Shown here: in pieces, positions 27,137-37,422 of the stretch
How positions within the stretch are numbered: position 1 is the stretch's first letter
How the letters are laid out: each line of letters opens with the position of its first letter
DNA from: Lysinibacillus cavernae
GTDB lineage: Bacteria > Bacillota > Bacilli > Bacillales_A > Planococcaceae
Direction: 5' to 3'
Length of the DNA stretch: 64,000 nucleotides
Assembly: GCF_009724685.1 (NCBI RefSeq)
Contig: NZ_WMEF01000009.1
Location: 145,121 to 209,120, forward strand
Position numbers and translations under genes: made by a program
The notes under the pieces: generated by a model
Databases searched by the model: none
What the model was told of the DNA's origin: nothing
Seen by the model: only the letters and a program-made list of their open reading frames with translations

Positions 27137-28600
27137 TTATCGACTTACATATGATAATGGATTAACTAAGGAACCGTTCTTTTCAACTTCAAAGTGTAAG
27201 TGTGTCCCTGTTGAATTTCCAGTGGAGCCCATAATTCCGATAACAGAGCCTCTCTCCACTACTTGTCCCACTTCAACATTAATTGAAGATAGATGTCCAT
27301 AAAGTGTTGTATAACCATTGTTGTGATTAATGACAATTCGATTACCATACGTTCCTGAAGTACCAGCTGCAACGACTACACCATTATCAGCAGCTAAAAT
27401 ATTATAGTTACTTGGACGAGCGATATCAATACCACGGTGGAGAGCTCCCCAACGTTCACCCATTCCACTTGAGATATAGCCCCCTACTGCTGGCCATCCA
27501 AACTCACCAGTTCCACGTGAAGAGACTACCTTTGTACCAACTACTTCGATTTGGTCTACTGGTTGTTGGACAATTTTTTCTTCTAATGCAACTTTTGAAG
27601 TTTGTTTACCATTTTCAGATGTTAATGCATATGTTGTTTCCTTTTTGCCATTAGCACCTTCTTGCTTGATTACTTTTTCGCCTTTATACATTGTAGGATC
27701 TTCTTCCACTACATTTTTAAATGGAATAACATCTGCAACTTTTTTCTTCTTTTTTACCTCAAGCGTTACAAATGGTTTTGCTACTGTCACATTTAGTTCT
27801 TGTTCAATTTGCAAAACCGTATCCACTGTAATATCAGGGTTCAAAGCTAGCAGTTCGCTTGTTGTTAAATTATGTTTTTTAGCAACTGACCCTAATACAT
27901 CACCTGATTGAATTTTATATGTGTCTTGTTCTAGATAGCCAGTCATTAAATATTTTACTGCCTGTTCAGGTGATACAATATCAGTCGGTGAAATTTTTTG
28001 TGATACCCCTGAAACTCCCTGTTTAAACGAAATATCTAGAAGACGTGATTCACCATTTTGTAAGTCTGGTAAATTATTAGTAGCTTGCTGATTTTTAGCT
28101 AATTTATCTAATTCTTGCTGAGAAACATATTGTAGCTTTAGCATCTGAACAGTTTTTTCATAAGCCTCAGTATTCTTTAATGATACAACTGGTTTATGAT
28201 CTACCATTAGTGTAAAAGCGTCGGATTTAGCAACTAAAGATTGTTCAAGTTTTGATAATGTTTCTGCATCTTTTGTTTCATTTATAAATACTTGTTCTGG
28301 GATTATTTTAACAGCTGATCTAGCATCGATAGCTAATCCCTTGAATTGCTGACTTGCTACTTTTTCTTTTGATGCAATGATTTCTTGAATGGCTTTTTCA
28401 TCAGACACTGCACCAATGTATTCATTACCCACATAAACGTGGTAAATTTTATTTAAGTTTTCTTTGTTATATTCCTTAGCAAACCCCATATTAATCGTTA
28501 GGCTTGTCATTAAAACTGCAATAATTGAAGCCTTTTTAAAAGAAGAAAAATTGTAGGTGAATCTATTGTTTTCTTCTTTTCTTTTCCAAAACGAATTCAT
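27137..28600 (-). CDS. Secreted peptidoglycan endopeptidase, LysM-G5-M23
   Basis: 487 residues from the ATG at 28600 (GGAAGGGG 8 bases upstream). An N-terminal hydrophobic signal or anchor segment (about 20-42) is followed by an unassigned region, a LysM module (about 230-275, YKIQSGDVLGSVAKKHN), a G5 domain (about 280-350) and a C-terminal M23 metallopeptidase (about 365-487). Zinc ligands are seen in HRGIDIARP, the active His in LYGHLS, and HLHFEVE. It should cut peptide cross-links in the wall. It is adjacent to walR, with a reversed near-match to a WalR box before its promoter, so it may be a WalR-controlled hydrolase. Confidence 0.93.
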   Translation of the reverse strand: MNSFWKRKEENNRFTYNFSSFKKASIIAVLMTSLTINMGFAKEYNKENLNKIYHVYVGNEYIGAVSDEKAIQEIIASKEKVASQQFKGLAIDARSAVKIIPEQVFINETKDAETLSKLEQSLVAKSDAFTLMVDHKPVVSLKNTEAYEKTVQMLKLQYVSQQELDKLAKNQQATNNLPDLQNGESRLLDISFKQGVSGVSQKISPTDIVSPEQAVKYLMTGYLEQDTYKIQSGDVLGSVAKKHNLTTSELLALNPDITVDTVLQIEQELNVTVAKPFVTLEVKKKKKVADVIPFKNVVEEDPTMYKGEKVIKQEGANGKKETTYALTSENGKQTSKVALEEKIVQQPVDQIEVVGTKVVSSRGTGEFGWPAVGGYISSGMGERWGALHRGIDIARPSNYNILAADNGVVVAAGTSGTYGNRIVINHNNGYTTLYGHLSSINVEVGQVVERGSVIGIMGSTGNSTGTHLHFEVEKNGSLVNPLSYVSR

Positions 28601-28669
28601 CAATAAAGCCCCTTCCAACTTTGCCCTATAGTAGGATGATCTACCTACAAGGATTTTTTGCACCCTTAT

Positions 28670-28698
28670 AATGTACCATAAAGAAAATGACGTTTGAA
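28670..28698 (-). promoter_or_regulatory. Promoter of the M23 peptidase gene
   Basis: On the minus strand: -35 TTCAAA, 17-base spacer, -10 TACATT. Confidence 0.55.
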
Positions 28699-28712
28699 TG
28701 ATTTCACCCTTT

Positions 28713-28729
28713 TGTAATGTAAATGTATT
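28713..28729. promoter_or_regulatory. Near-match to a WalR box
   Basis: TGTAAT-5-TGTATT against consensus TGTWAH-N5-TGTWAH, 11 of 12 positions. It is read on the plus strand, opposite to the M23 gene, about 15 bases upstream of its -35. Confidence 0.35.
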
Positions 28730-28973
28730 ATTTATCTACTAATTGTTACATAGAATATAATTTAAATAGTTTATAAATAATGTATTTTTATTCATATATT
28801 AGGTTTTAAAAAATAACTTCTCATGTCTATTGATGTATTGGATCAAATATATTAAGGCATTGGTATACTAATCTATAAATTTTTTCAAGTGAATTTCGAC
28901 TTATTACTTTTTACTTTTTTAATATTCCGATAAAATATATAAGAAGGTACACTATTTGATTGGAGCGATTAAA

Positions 28974-29873
28974 TTGAGTGATTCACAAACCTCTGAGAAT
29001 GCAACTAAAATGTTGAGACATCAGAAAAATAATATGCGAAAGATTTTTCTAAGGATTATTATGGTATCGCTAGGTGCAATTATAATGGCATTGGGCTTGG
29101 AATTGTTTTTAGTACCCAACCACATTATGGATGGTGGCATAGTAGGTGTTTCCATTATCACATCTCATTTATTAAATTTGCCCCTTGGTATTTTCATCTT
29201 CATTTTAAACTTACCTTTTATTTTTTTGGGCTACAAACAAATCGGTAAAACTTTCGCACTGTCTACAGGCTTAGGTATTACCGTACTATCATCGGCAACA
29301 CTTGCCTTACATAACTTGCACCCATTTACGGAAGACACACTATTGGCTACAGTTTTTGGCGGTATGATTTTAGGGGTTGGTGTTGGTATTGTCATTCGTT
29401 ATGGTGGTTCATTGGATGGAACTGAAATATTAGCGATTTTATTTAATAGCAAGACGCCTTTTTCAGTTGGAGAAATCATCATGTTTTTCAACATCATTAT
29501 TTTTACGGTGGCAGGGTTTATTTTTACTTGGGAGCAGGCCATGTACTCCATCATTGCCTACTATATTGCTTATAAAATGATAGATATTGTTATTCAAGGA
29601 TTGGAAGAATCAAAATCTGTTTATATCATAAGTGATGAGATTGATGAAATTGGACAAACTATTATGGATCGACTTGGTCGTGGCGTTACTTTCCTTCATG
29701 GTGAAGGAGCTTATACGGGTAACGATAAGAAAGTCATATTTACTGTTATTACTCGATTAGAAGAATCTAAGCTAAAATCAATTGTCGCTGATATTGATGA
29801 CAATGCATTTTTAGCCATTGGTAATATTGCAGAGGTAAAAGGTGGTCGCTTTAAGAAGAAGGATATTCACTAA
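28974..29873 (+). CDS. YitT family membrane protein (DUF161 plus DUF2179)
   Basis: 299 residues from the TTG at 28974 (GGAG 8 bases upstream); an ATG further in is possible. Five or six membrane helices (about 25-205), with GLELFLVPNHIMDGGIVGVS and GSLDGTEILAI typical of the YitT family, precede a cytosolic C-terminal DUF2179 domain (about 215-295). Transport or lipid-related functions have been suggested for relatives; the substrate is unknown. The gene converges on purA with a shared terminator. Confidence 0.9.
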   Translation: MSDSQTSENATKMLRHQKNNMRKIFLRIIMVSLGAIIMALGLELFLVPNHIMDGGIVGVSIITSHLLNLPLGIFIFILNLPFIFLGYKQIGKTFALSTGLGITVLSSATLALHNLHPFTEDTLLATVFGGMILGVGVGIVIRYGGSLDGTEILAILFNSKTPFSVGEIIMFFNIIIFTVAGFIFTWEQAMYSIIAYYIAYKMIDIVIQGLEESKSVYIISDEIDEIGQTIMDRLGRGVTFLHGEGAYTGNDKKVIFTVITRLEESKLKSIVADIDDNAFLAIGNIAEVKGGRFKKKDIH

Positions 29874-29874
29874 A

Positions 29875-29906
29875 AAATGGGCGTGCCATATGTGGCACGC
29901 CCATTT
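29875..29906. terminator. Bidirectional terminator between the YitT-family gene and purA
   Basis: A 14-bp perfect stem (AAATGGGCGTGCCA/TGGCACGCCCATTT) with a 4-base loop. Flanking T and A runs serve both directions. Confidence 0.92.
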
Positions 29907-29922
29907 CATTTTATCTCGTTAA

Positions 29923-31212
29923 TTACGCTTCCCAAACATCAACTAAAACGTTTGTTTGCTCACGTGCAGGTCCAACTGAGAAAGTAGCAATTTGGATACC
30001 TGTTAACTCACTGATACGCTCTACATAACGTCGTGCATTTTCAGGTAGCTCTTCTAAAGTGCGACAGCTTGTTACATCCTCTGACCAGCCTGGAAGTTCT
30101 TCATAAATCGGCTGACATTGCTCAATAATATGAAGATTTGCCGGATACTCTGTGATTGTTTCACCTTTATAGTCATATGCTGTACAAATTTTTACTGTTT
30201 CTAAACCAGATAAAACATCAATAGAGTTAAGTGCAAGATGTGTAATCCCACTTACGCGACGTGAGTGACGAACAACTACTGTGTCAAACCATCCTACACG
30301 GCGTGGGCGACCTGTTGTTGTACCGTATTCACGACCCACTTCACGAATTTGTTGACCCACTTCATCGAATAACTCTGTTGGGAAAGGACCATCACCTACA
30401 CGAGAAGTATAGGCCTTAGATACACCAATAACACTTGTCACCAGAGATGGACCAACACCTGCGCCAATCGCTACTCCACCTGCAACAGGATTTGAAGATG
30501 TTACATATGGGTACGTACCTTGATCGACATCAAGTAAAATCCCTTGTGCACCTTCAAATAACACTTTACCGCCTTCATCAAGTACATCATTTAAGATTTT
30601 AGATGTATCTGTTACATATTTTGCGATTTCTTGTCCGTAACCATAGTATTCCTCGAAAATTTCTTCGAATGTTACGCCTTCAACCTCATAGAATTTCTCA
30701 AATAATTTATTTTTAATGGCTAAATTATGACGTAGTTTTTCTTCAAAGATTTCCTTATCAAGTAAATCAGCCATACGGATACCAATACGAGCTACTTTAT
30801 CTTGATAACAAGGTCCAATCCCTTTACAAGTCGTTCCGATTTTATTATCGCCACGGCTTTCTTCATCCGCTATATCTTGCTTAATATGATAAGGCAAAAT
30901 AACATGCGCACGATTAGAAATACGTAGATTATCTGTATTAATACCACGCTCTTGTAAACCTTTAAGCTCTGTTACAATTGACTTTGGATTGACAACTAAC
31001 CCATTACCAATTACTGAAGTTTTTTCTTTATAGAAGATACCTGATGGAATTAAATGTAGTTTATATGTTTCACCATCAATTTTAATGGTATGTCCTGCAT
31101 TATCTCCACCTGCAAAACGAGCGATTGCATCGGCTTTTTGCGAAAGGAAATCTGTAATTTTACCTTTTCCTTCGTCTCCCCACTGTGTTCCTACAACTAC
31201 TACTGATGTCAT
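29923..31212 (-). CDS. purA: Adenylosuccinate synthetase
   Basis: 429 residues from the ATG at 31212, after GGAGGTG by 6 bases. The GTPase-like P-loop [11 protein letters not shown] is at the N-terminus, with NAGHT (GGDNAGHTI), the catalytic His in the same loop, and the conserved [11 protein letters not shown]. It joins aspartate to IMP with GTP, the first step to AMP. Monocistronic between two terminators. A good promoter with an upstream CGAAC...GTTCG pair suggests PurR control. Confidence 0.97.
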   Translation of the reverse strand: MTSVVVVGTQWGDEGKGKITDFLSQKADAIARFAGGDNAGHTIKIDGETYKLHLIPSGIFYKEKTSVIGNGLVVNPKSIVTELKGLQERGINTDNLRISNRAHVILPYHIKQDIADEESRGDNKIGTTCKGIGPCYQDKVARIGIRMADLLDKEIFEEKLRHNLAIKNKLFEKFYEVEGVTFEEIFEEYYGYGQEIAKYVTDTSKILNDVLDEGGKVLFEGAQGILLDVDQGTYPYVTSSNPVAGGVAIGAGVGPSLVTSVIGVSKAYTSRVGDGPFPTELFDEVGQQIREVGREYGTTTGRPRRVGWFDTVVVRHSRRVSGITHLALNSIDVLSGLETVKICTAYDYKGETITEYPANLHIIEQCQPIYEELPGWSEDVTSCRTLEELPENARRYVERISELTGIQIATFSVGPAREQTNVLVDVWEA

Positions 31213-31263
31213 AATCAGCACCTCCGTTAGATACCTTTGTATCTCAATTTTCAAGCCTAAATC

Positions 31264-31293
31264 ATTGTAACAATGATAGAAACACCACGTCAA
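31264..31293 (-). promoter_or_regulatory. purA promoter with palindrome over the -10
   Basis: On the minus strand: -35 TTGACG, 18-base spacer, -10 TACAAT. The perfect palindrome ATCATTGTAACAATGAT (31261-31277) covers the -10 and could bind a repressor. Confidence 0.75.
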
Positions 31294-31308
31294 TAAAAAA
31301 TAGTGAAA

Positions 31309-31353
31309 AAACACGAACGTAAAATCAAAAAATCTGATTTAACGTTCGTGTTT
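31309..31353 (-). terminator. dnaB terminator that also resembles a PurR box pair
   Basis: AAACACGAACGT and its inverse flank an inner AAATCA/TGATTT stem; a T run follows on the minus strand. CGAAC and GTTCG, the PurBox cores, lie 25 bases apart and just upstream of the purA -35. Confidence 0.75.
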
Positions 31354-31457
31354 AATAACAGAATGGTATGAATATTATCGAACATTCAGATTAATTCAAT
31401 CTAAGGGTAATCGTTCATTACGTAAGAGGCAATTTATCTGAATCATGAGTAATATGA

Positions 31458-32819
31458 CTAATCACGCGGCGGTGGTGGTGGCATTTGTGACCAATCCACA
31501 TTAATAAATTTATTGAATTCCTTTTTAAAGGCGAGTGTAACTGTTCCTGTTGGACCATTACGCTGCTTTGCAATAATAATTTCGATCATATTTTTACTCT
31601 CAGATTCTTTATCGTAATAGTCATCACGGTATAAAAAGGCAACAATATCGGCATCTTGCTCAATACTTCCCGATTCACGTAAGTCACTCATCATTGGTCG
31701 TTTATCTTGTCGTTGCTCAACCCCACGAGATAGCTGTGATAACGCAATGACAGGAACCTTTAATTCACGCGCTAATCCTTTTAAGGAACGTGAAATTTCC
31801 GATACCTCTTGCTGACGGTTTTCCCCTGGTTTACCACTACCTTGAATTAGCTGTAAGTAATCGATTAAGATCATGCCAAGTCCATTTTCTTGTGCTAAAC
31901 GTCGACATTTCGCACGAATTTCATTGATACGTACACCCGGTGTATCATCAATAAAAATCCCTGAATTCGATAAACTACCCATTGCCATAGTTAGTTTACC
32001 CCAATCTTCCGTAGTTAAAGCACCTGTACGTAAAACTTGCGCATCAATATTCCCTTCTGCACAAAGCATACGCATAACAAGTTGCTCTGCACCCATCTCT
32101 AAAGAGAAGATTGCCACATTTTCACGTGCTTGTACAGCGACACTTTGCGCAACATTCAATGCAAAGGCTGTTTTCCCTACAGATGGACGTGCCGCTACAA
32201 TGATTAAGTCATTGCGTTGGAAGCCAGCAGTAATGTTGTCTAAATCACGGAAGCCTGTCGGTATACCCGTTACATCTCCCTTTTGTGATTGAAGTCGCTC
32301 AATATTATCGAAGGTTTCCACTAGCACATCTTTAACATGCTTAAAGTCACCAGCATTCTTTCGATTGGCAACCTCCATCATTTTCTTCTCTGCTTCACCT
32401 AATAATGCCTCTACCTCGTCTTCACGCGTGTAGCCGTCCTCTACGATTTTAGTAGCTACACGAATCAATCGACGTAATAGCGCCTTTTCCTCTACGATTT
32501 TGGCATAGTGTGCGACGTTGGCAGCTGTAGGGACAGCATTGGCGAGCTCTAGTAAATAGGATAGCCCGCCAACGTCTTCAATCTCTTTTTTAGCTGATAA
32601 TTCTTCAGTAACTGTTACAACATCTATTGCTTTTCCTTGATCACTCAAACGAAGCATTGTTTCAAAAATTGTCTTATGGGCATTTAAATAAAAATCATCT
32701 GCCAATAAAATTTCTGATGCTGTTATTAACGCCTGTGGTTCAAGAAAAATAGCACCGATAACCGATTGCTCCGCCTCCCGGTTATGCGGTGGAACGCGGT
32801 CCATCATCGGTTCACTCAT
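31458..32819 (-). CDS. dnaB: Replicative DNA helicase
   Basis: 453 residues (the gene is called dnaC in B. subtilis). The N-terminal DnaB domain (about 8-110) is followed by a RecA-like ATPase with Walker A in ARPSVGKTAFALN and Walker B LGMILIDYLQLI. It is a ring hexamer that unwinds the replication fork. Last gene of a yybS-gdpP-rplI-dnaB transcript. AAGGGG precedes the ATG; 13 bp separates it from rplI. Confidence 0.97.
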   Translation of the reverse strand: MSEPMMDRVPPHNREAEQSVIGAIFLEPQALITASEILLADDFYLNAHKTIFETMLRLSDQGKAIDVVTVTEELSAKKEIEDVGGLSYLLELANAVPTAANVAHYAKIVEEKALLRRLIRVATKIVEDGYTREDEVEALLGEAEKKMMEVANRKNAGDFKHVKDVLVETFDNIERLQSQKGDVTGIPTGFRDLDNITAGFQRNDLIIVAARPSVGKTAFALNVAQSVAVQARENVAIFSLEMGAEQLVMRMLCAEGNIDAQVLRTGALTTEDWGKLTMAMGSLSNSGIFIDDTPGVRINEIRAKCRRLAQENGLGMILIDYLQLIQGSGKPGENRQQEVSEISRSLKGLARELKVPVIALSQLSRGVEQRQDKRPMMSDLRESGSIEQDADIVAFLYRDDYYDKESESKNMIEIIIAKQRNGPTGTVTLAFKKEFNKFINVDWSQMPPPPPRD

Positions 32820-32832
32820 GGATCGTCGCCCC

Positions 32833-33279
32833 TTATTCTTCCGTTACATGTACTTTTAATGTTGCTGATACTTCATGGTGTAGTTTTACAGGAACATTTG
32901 TAAATCCAAGTGCACGAATTCCATCATTTAAAGTCATTTTACGTTTATCAATTTTAAAGCCATGCACTTTTTGTAATGCATCAGCAATTTGCTTTGTCGA
33001 TACAGAGCCAAATAAGCGGCCACCTTCACCTGATTTTGCTTTTAGTTCAACTGTTAATGTTTCTAATTTCTCTTTTAATGCTTGTGCTTCAGCTAATTCT
33101 GCTGCAGCATTTTTGGCTTCTAATTTTTTTTGCCCATCTAACTGGCTTAGTGCTTGAGCATTGGCTTCAGCTGCATAGCCATTTTTAATTAAGAAATTTT
33201 GTGCATAGCCATCAGCTACGTTTTTAATTTCACCTTTTTTTCCTTTTCCTTTAACGTCTTTTAAAAATACTACTTTCAT
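32833..33279 (-). CDS. rplI: 50S ribosomal protein L9
   Basis: 148 residues. N-terminal RNA-binding domain ([19 protein letters not shown], then [12 protein letters not shown]), a long connecting helix and a C-terminal domain. The ATG overlaps the gdpP stop by one base, indicating translational coupling. Confidence 0.98.
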   Translation of the reverse strand: MKVVFLKDVKGKGKKGEIKNVADGYAQNFLIKNGYAAEANAQALSQLDGQKKLEAKNAAAELAEAQALKEKLETLTVELKAKSGEGGRLFGSVSTKQIADALQKVHGFKIDKRKMTLNDGIRALGFTNVPVKLHHEVSATLKVHVTEE

Positions 33280-35249
33280 TAGTTAGAACTCCCTTCAAAG
33301 ACCTCATTTATGGCCTCTTCTAAATGTTTTTTCACACCATCAATGGATTTAGCTTCTACTTGGCAGGCAGCATTCGTTAAATGACCGCCACCGCCAAGCC
33401 TTTCCATAATAAGCTGCACATTGACTTCGCCAAGCGATCGCGCACTTATACCGATTTTTCCATCTGCCCGATGCGCAATGACAAAGGATGCACTAACATC
33501 CTTCATCGTTAGTAAAATATCTGCTGTTTGTGCAATTAAGACAGAGTCATACACTTTCGATTCCTCACCTACAGCAACCGCTACTCCTGGTTTTACGAAC
33601 TTAACTGTTTGCACAATTTTGGATCGTTCAATATATGTGTCCACATCTTCTTTTAAGAGACGCTGTACCAATACTGTATCTGCACCATTTGTTCGTAAAT
33701 AAGAAGCCGCTTCAAACGTACGTGCTCCTGTACGAAGTGTAAAGCTTTTTGTATCGACAATAATGCCTGCTAGCAACGCAGTAGCCTCTAGCATATTAAT
33801 CTTTGCACGCTTCGGCTGATATTCTAGTAACTCTGTCACAAGTTCAGCAGTAGATGAGGCATATGGTTCCATATAAACAAGTGTAGGATTTTCGATAAAG
33901 TCCTCACTTCGACGATGATGGTCGATCACAACAACCTTTTCAGCTAGTTTCAATAAATGCGCATCAATCACTAAATTCGGTTTATGTGTATCGACAATAA
34001 CGAGCAATGATTTTTCTGTCATTTTCCCAGCAGCTTCCTCAGGTGTTAGGAAATTTTCATAGAAATCCGACTTACTCTCAATTTCATTCATTAATCGTGT
34101 AACGCTACCATTTAATTCATCAAAGTTTATGATGACATAGCCCTTAACATCATTCATTTGAGCCATTTTACGTACGCCAACAGACGCACCAATGGAATCC
34201 ATATCAGGATTTTTATGTCCCATAACAAACACTTGGTCACTGTCTTGAATTAAATCACGTAATGCGTGTGAGATGACGCGCGCTCTAACACGTGTGCGTT
34301 TTTCAACTGGATTCGTTTTCCCACCATAAAATTTAAGTTTTCCAGTAGGTTGCTTTATCGCTACTTGGTCACCACCACGTCCTAATACAAGATCTAGACT
34401 CGATTGTGCCAATTCACCAAGCTCAACAAGTGAGGATGATCCAGCTCCTACACCAATACTTAATGTTAAAGATAAATTCTTTTGAGCTGTTTTTTCTCGA
34501 ATGGTATCTAAAATAGCGAATTTCTTCTTTTCCAGCTCAGTTAAAATGGATTCATTTAATACAGCTAAAAAACGATCAGATGATATACGTTTTACAAATA
34601 CGCCGTGCTCTGCAGCCCATTCATTGACAATTGAAGTAACCATCGTATTGGTTAAACTACGTGGTTGGTCATCCATGGCTTGCGTGATTTCATCATAATT
34701 GTCGACAAATAAAATAGCGATGACTGTACGGTCTGCAAAGTATTGCTTTTCAATGGCAATCTGTTCAGTTATATCAAAGAAGTACAATAGTCGTTCCTCT
34801 TTTTTATAATAGACCCGATATTTACGATCACGCAGTGTAATCGTAGCCTCATTTGTTTCTTCGGTCTTCATTAATACGTAGATGTCGTCAGATATATTGA
34901 CAATACCTTCACCAACTAATGTTTCCGTATTTAAGATACCTTGCATATATGGATTCGACCATTCTATTTCATATTGCTCGTTAACCAACAATATCCCGAT
35001 TGGCATTTCAAGCAATGCCTCTTCCCCTACTTTTTTCATTCGGAAGGAAATGGATTCAATATGCTTTTCAGTTTCTTCAAAAGCAATTTTTTCTACCTTC
35101 CATGTGTAGGCCATCAGTAAAACAAAACCTACCCCATAACCGATACCTATCCCGATATTCCAAATACATAGAAGCACGAACGTCACAATTCCAAATATGG
35201 AAAGAACAAAAAGCGGATAGCGAATTGGTCGTTTTCTAAAAGTCCCCAT
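33279..35249 (-). CDS. gdpP: Cyclic-di-AMP phosphodiesterase GdpP
   Basis: 656 residues. Two N-terminal membrane helices (about 12-50), a degenerate PAS domain (about 65-155), a degenerate GGDEF domain (about 170-300, with SSDRF in place of GGDEF), a DHH domain with [22 protein letters not shown] and DHHRR, and DHHA1 with [12 protein letters not shown]. It hydrolyses cyclic-di-AMP to pApA and affects wall stress and potassium handling. It is coupled to rplI downstream and 13 bp after yybS. Confidence 0.97.
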   Translation of the reverse strand: MGTFRKRPIRYPLFVLSIFGIVTFVLLCIWNIGIGIGYGVGFVLLMAYTWKVEKIAFEETEKHIESISFRMKKVGEEALLEMPIGILLVNEQYEIEWSNPYMQGILNTETLVGEGIVNISDDIYVLMKTEETNEATITLRDRKYRVYYKKEERLLYFFDITEQIAIEKQYFADRTVIAILFVDNYDEITQAMDDQPRSLTNTMVTSIVNEWAAEHGVFVKRISSDRFLAVLNESILTELEKKKFAILDTIREKTAQKNLSLTLSIGVGAGSSSLVELGELAQSSLDLVLGRGGDQVAIKQPTGKLKFYGGKTNPVEKRTRVRARVISHALRDLIQDSDQVFVMGHKNPDMDSIGASVGVRKMAQMNDVKGYVIINFDELNGSVTRLMNEIESKSDFYENFLTPEEAAGKMTEKSLLVIVDTHKPNLVIDAHLLKLAEKVVVIDHHRRSEDFIENPTLVYMEPYASSTAELVTELLEYQPKRAKINMLEATALLAGIIVDTKSFTLRTGARTFEAASYLRTNGADTVLVQRLLKEDVDTYIERSKIVQTVKFVKPGVAVAVGEESKVYDSVLIAQTADILLTMKDVSASFVIAHRADGKIGISARSLGEVNVQLIMERLGGGGHLTNAACQVEAKSIDGVKKHLEEAINEVFEGSSN

Positions 35250-35262
35250 TACAATCAGCCCC

Positions 35263-36204
35263 TTATTCTTTAGTCTTCCCCTTTACAAGTGAACGTACGT
35301 CAAAACCTAAGTCAACGATACCGAGTAAGATCATGAAGGATGATAACGGAATTGCTAGCAATGTAGCTACCCATTTAACCCCATTTGGCATCCCTTTTCT
35401 AGAAATGAAATAATGAATAAAAGATATCCCTTGTAGAATGAGTAACACCCATAAAATATAAGAAACATTCAATACAATAATATCTAGTGTAGATTCAGCC
35501 TCAGGACGCATAAATAGATTAATGCATAAAACAATCATGTAATACCATAAAATAGAACGTGGTAATCGCATATTTTGGAACGGAGCAAATTTTGGAACAT
35601 CTACACCAAGTCGCTTTAACGCGGGTAAATTTACCGTTATGATAATAAACGCTGCAAAAAATGCTGAAATTGTAATTGTTGCAGGCATTGTCAGCTCAAT
35701 CGTTTTAAACATAGCCTCTAGCTGTTCTGGTTGTAAAGCTACTTGGCCAGTTACACTTTTTGCAAATTCATTGGACTGTTCATAATTTTCACGAGCAATC
35801 TCAATCCCCATGGTAATGAAATTTATTCCTGTGAATTGTACATATGCAACATAAACGATAGCCATTGATATGAGATTAGCAATCCCCATTGACATAAATA
35901 AATAAAGCTTACTTTTCTTTTGATAAATTGCATTACCCATTACGACACCTAGTAACCCTAATAAAAAGGCAAATGGTAGCATGGATATTCCACTCGTTAT
36001 AGTAGTCAGGATACAGCCAACTATTGCTACGAGTATTGATGTGGAGCACTTGTAATTTGCGCTATACCAAGCAATTGGTAGTGGAGCGAATAATAAACCT
36101 ACTATAAAGATGAATGGTACATATGCAGAAATTAGCATTAAAATTGTAAAAAGTGCAACCATCATTGAGCCTTGTACAAGCGCTTTTGTTTGATTATTCG
36201 GCAT
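35263..36204 (-). CDS. yybS: YybS family (DUF2232) membrane protein
   Basis: 313 residues, about eight membrane helices and no catalytic motif. It is the conserved partner upstream of gdpP in Bacillales. Function unknown; the constant linkage suggests a membrane role tied to cyclic-di-AMP or ribosome genes. First gene of the four-gene unit; AAGGAAGG precedes the ATG. Confidence 0.9.
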   Translation of the reverse strand: MPNNQTKALVQGSMMVALFTILMLISAYVPFIFIVGLLFAPLPIAWYSANYKCSTSILVAIVGCILTTITSGISMLPFAFLLGLLGVVMGNAIYQKKSKLYLFMSMGIANLISMAIVYVAYVQFTGINFITMGIEIARENYEQSNEFAKSVTGQVALQPEQLEAMFKTIELTMPATITISAFFAAFIIITVNLPALKRLGVDVPKFAPFQNMRLPRSILWYYMIVLCINLFMRPEAESTLDIIVLNVSYILWVLLILQGISFIHYFISRKGMPNGVKWVATLLAIPLSSFMILLGIVDLGFDVRSLVKGKTKE

Positions 36205-36244
36205 TGAAAACCTTCCTTTTTTTCAGTCAAACTTACTACCCTTT

Positions 36245-36274
36245 ATTGTACCATTTTTTCATAGTATTGAACAA
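36245..36274 (-). promoter_or_regulatory. Promoter of yybS-gdpP-rplI-dnaB
   Basis: On the minus strand: -35 TTGTTC, 18-base spacer, -10 TACAAT. Confidence 0.6.
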
Positions 36275-36412
36275 AAATCACTTAGAACACTATATGCATT
36301 ATCATTAATTTTATCAATTTCTTCTCGGTGTAATTATGTTCGTATATGAGGAGTACACCAAAATAAAGCGATGGTTAAACTGACACGACTCATTCGGTAC
36401 AAAGAAAAAATA

Positions 36413-36425
36413 AATGATTATCATT
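36413..36425. promoter_or_regulatory. Fur-box-like palindrome
   Basis: AATGATTATCATT, a perfect 6-1-6 inverted repeat equal to the core of the Fur consensus. It is about 140 bases upstream of the yybS -35, far for direct repression. Confidence 0.3.
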
Positions 36426-36450
36426 AATAATTTCCCTTTTAACCATAACA

Positions 36451-36496
36451 AAAAACCAGCATACCCCGATACGAATATCGTAATATGCTGGTTTTT
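36451..36496 (-). terminator. Terminator of rpsF-ssb-rpsR
   Basis: A 13-bp perfect outer stem (AAAAACCAGCATA and inverse) with an inner CGATA hairpin; T run on the minus strand. Confidence 0.9.
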
Positions 36497-36535
36497 AAAA
36501 TTGATGTAAGATCAGTTACCTTACCGTCATCAATC

Positions 36536-36772
36536 TTATTTGTCTTCTGATACGAATGGAAGTAATCCCATGATACGAGATACTTTAATAGCAGAAGTTA
36601 ATTTACGTTGGTACTTAGCGCTAGTGCCAGTTACGCGACGTGGTAAAATTTTACCGCGTTCAGAGATGAATTTTTTTAATAAATCTACATCTTTATAGTC
36701 GATGTGCGTAATGTTATTAGCAGTGAAGTAGCAAACTTTACGGCGTTTGCGGCCTCCGCGACGTGGTGCCAT
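36536..36772 (-). CDS. rpsR: 30S ribosomal protein S18
   Basis: 78 residues with the conserved [10 protein letters not shown] start and [17 protein letters not shown] core. It binds S6 on the 30S platform. Third gene of rpsF-ssb-rpsR; GGAGGAG precedes the ATG. Confidence 0.98.
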   Translation of the reverse strand: MAPRRGGRKRRKVCYFTANNITHIDYKDVDLLKKFISERGKILPRRVTGTSAKYQRKLTSAIKVSRIMGLLPFVSEDK

Positions 36773-36809
36773 AGTGTGTCTCCTCCTTATCTTTTTTCAT
36801 TTAGAAGCA

Positions 36810-37379
36810 TTAGAATGGAAGATCATCCTCAGATACTTCAATTGGTCCTTTGCTATTCGCAAATGGATCTTCATCTACACGTGTATAATTCGGCTGATTC
36901 ATAGGTGGTTGATTTTGCTGATAAGCATCGCCGCCATAGGAACCCTGCCCTGGCATAGCGCCACCAAACTGTTGTTGTGGTTGACCACCGCCATATGACG
37001 GTTGGTTATTCCCGTAAGTTTGTCCACCACCGTATTGAGGAGCAGGAGTACCGCTACCATTACGGGGTTCTAAAAACTGTACGCTATCCGCCACGACATC
37101 TGTTGTATATACTCGCTTACCGTCTTGTCCTTCATAACTGCCTGTTTGGATACGACCTTCTACCCCAATTAAACTTCCTTTTCGCATGAAGTTCGCTAGG
37201 TTTTCAGCCTGTTTTCGCCACGCAACACAGCTAATGAAATCAGCTTCGCGTTCACCTTGTTGATTTGAGAATGCACGATTTACAGCAACTGTAAATCTTG
37301 TAGACGCAACTCCATTCGGTGTATAACGTAGCTCAGGATCTTTTGTTAGTCTTCCAACTAATACGACACGGTTTATCAT
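36810..37379 (-). CDS. ssb: Single-stranded DNA-binding protein
   Basis: 189 residues. OB fold (about 1-105, [19 protein letters not shown]), a Gly/Gln/Pro-rich linker, and the acidic tip EVSEDDLPF that recruits replication and repair proteins. AAAGGAGG precedes the ATG. It lies between the S6 and S18 genes as in other Bacillales. Confidence 0.98.
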   Translation of the reverse strand: MINRVVLVGRLTKDPELRYTPNGVASTRFTVAVNRAFSNQQGEREADFISCVAWRKQAENLANFMRKGSLIGVEGRIQTGSYEGQDGKRVYTTDVVADSVQFLEPRNGSGTPAPQYGGGQTYGNNQPSYGGGQPQQQFGGAMPGQGSYGGDAYQQNQPPMNQPNYTRVDEDPFANSKGPIEVSEDDLPF

Positions 37380-37422
37380 CAGAATACAACCTCCTTTTCA
37401 GCGTTTTGTTAAAAATAAATGA

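Larger units (their letters stand above)
28601..28973. other. Divergent intergenic region, M23 peptidase and YitT-family genes
   Basis: About 370 bp without a gene. It holds the M23 promoter, a near-match to a WalR box, and AT-rich sequence up to the YitT-family start. I see no riboswitch. Confidence 0.6.
36205..36450. other. Intergenic region before yybS
   Basis: No gene seen. It holds the yybS promoter, a 13-base Fur-like palindrome and, at its right edge, the rpsR terminator. Confidence 0.6.

Noticed and set aside
27137..27165. Similarity to the att core (ACTTACATATGATA) at the M23 peptidase end
   Set aside because: It is explained by the codons for LSYVSR and the stop; arms and GGTTC are missing, and it is outside the accessory flank.
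27508..27523. parS-like AGTTCCACGTGAAGAG in the M23 gene
   Set aside because: Several outer positions differ; weaker than the three accepted sites.
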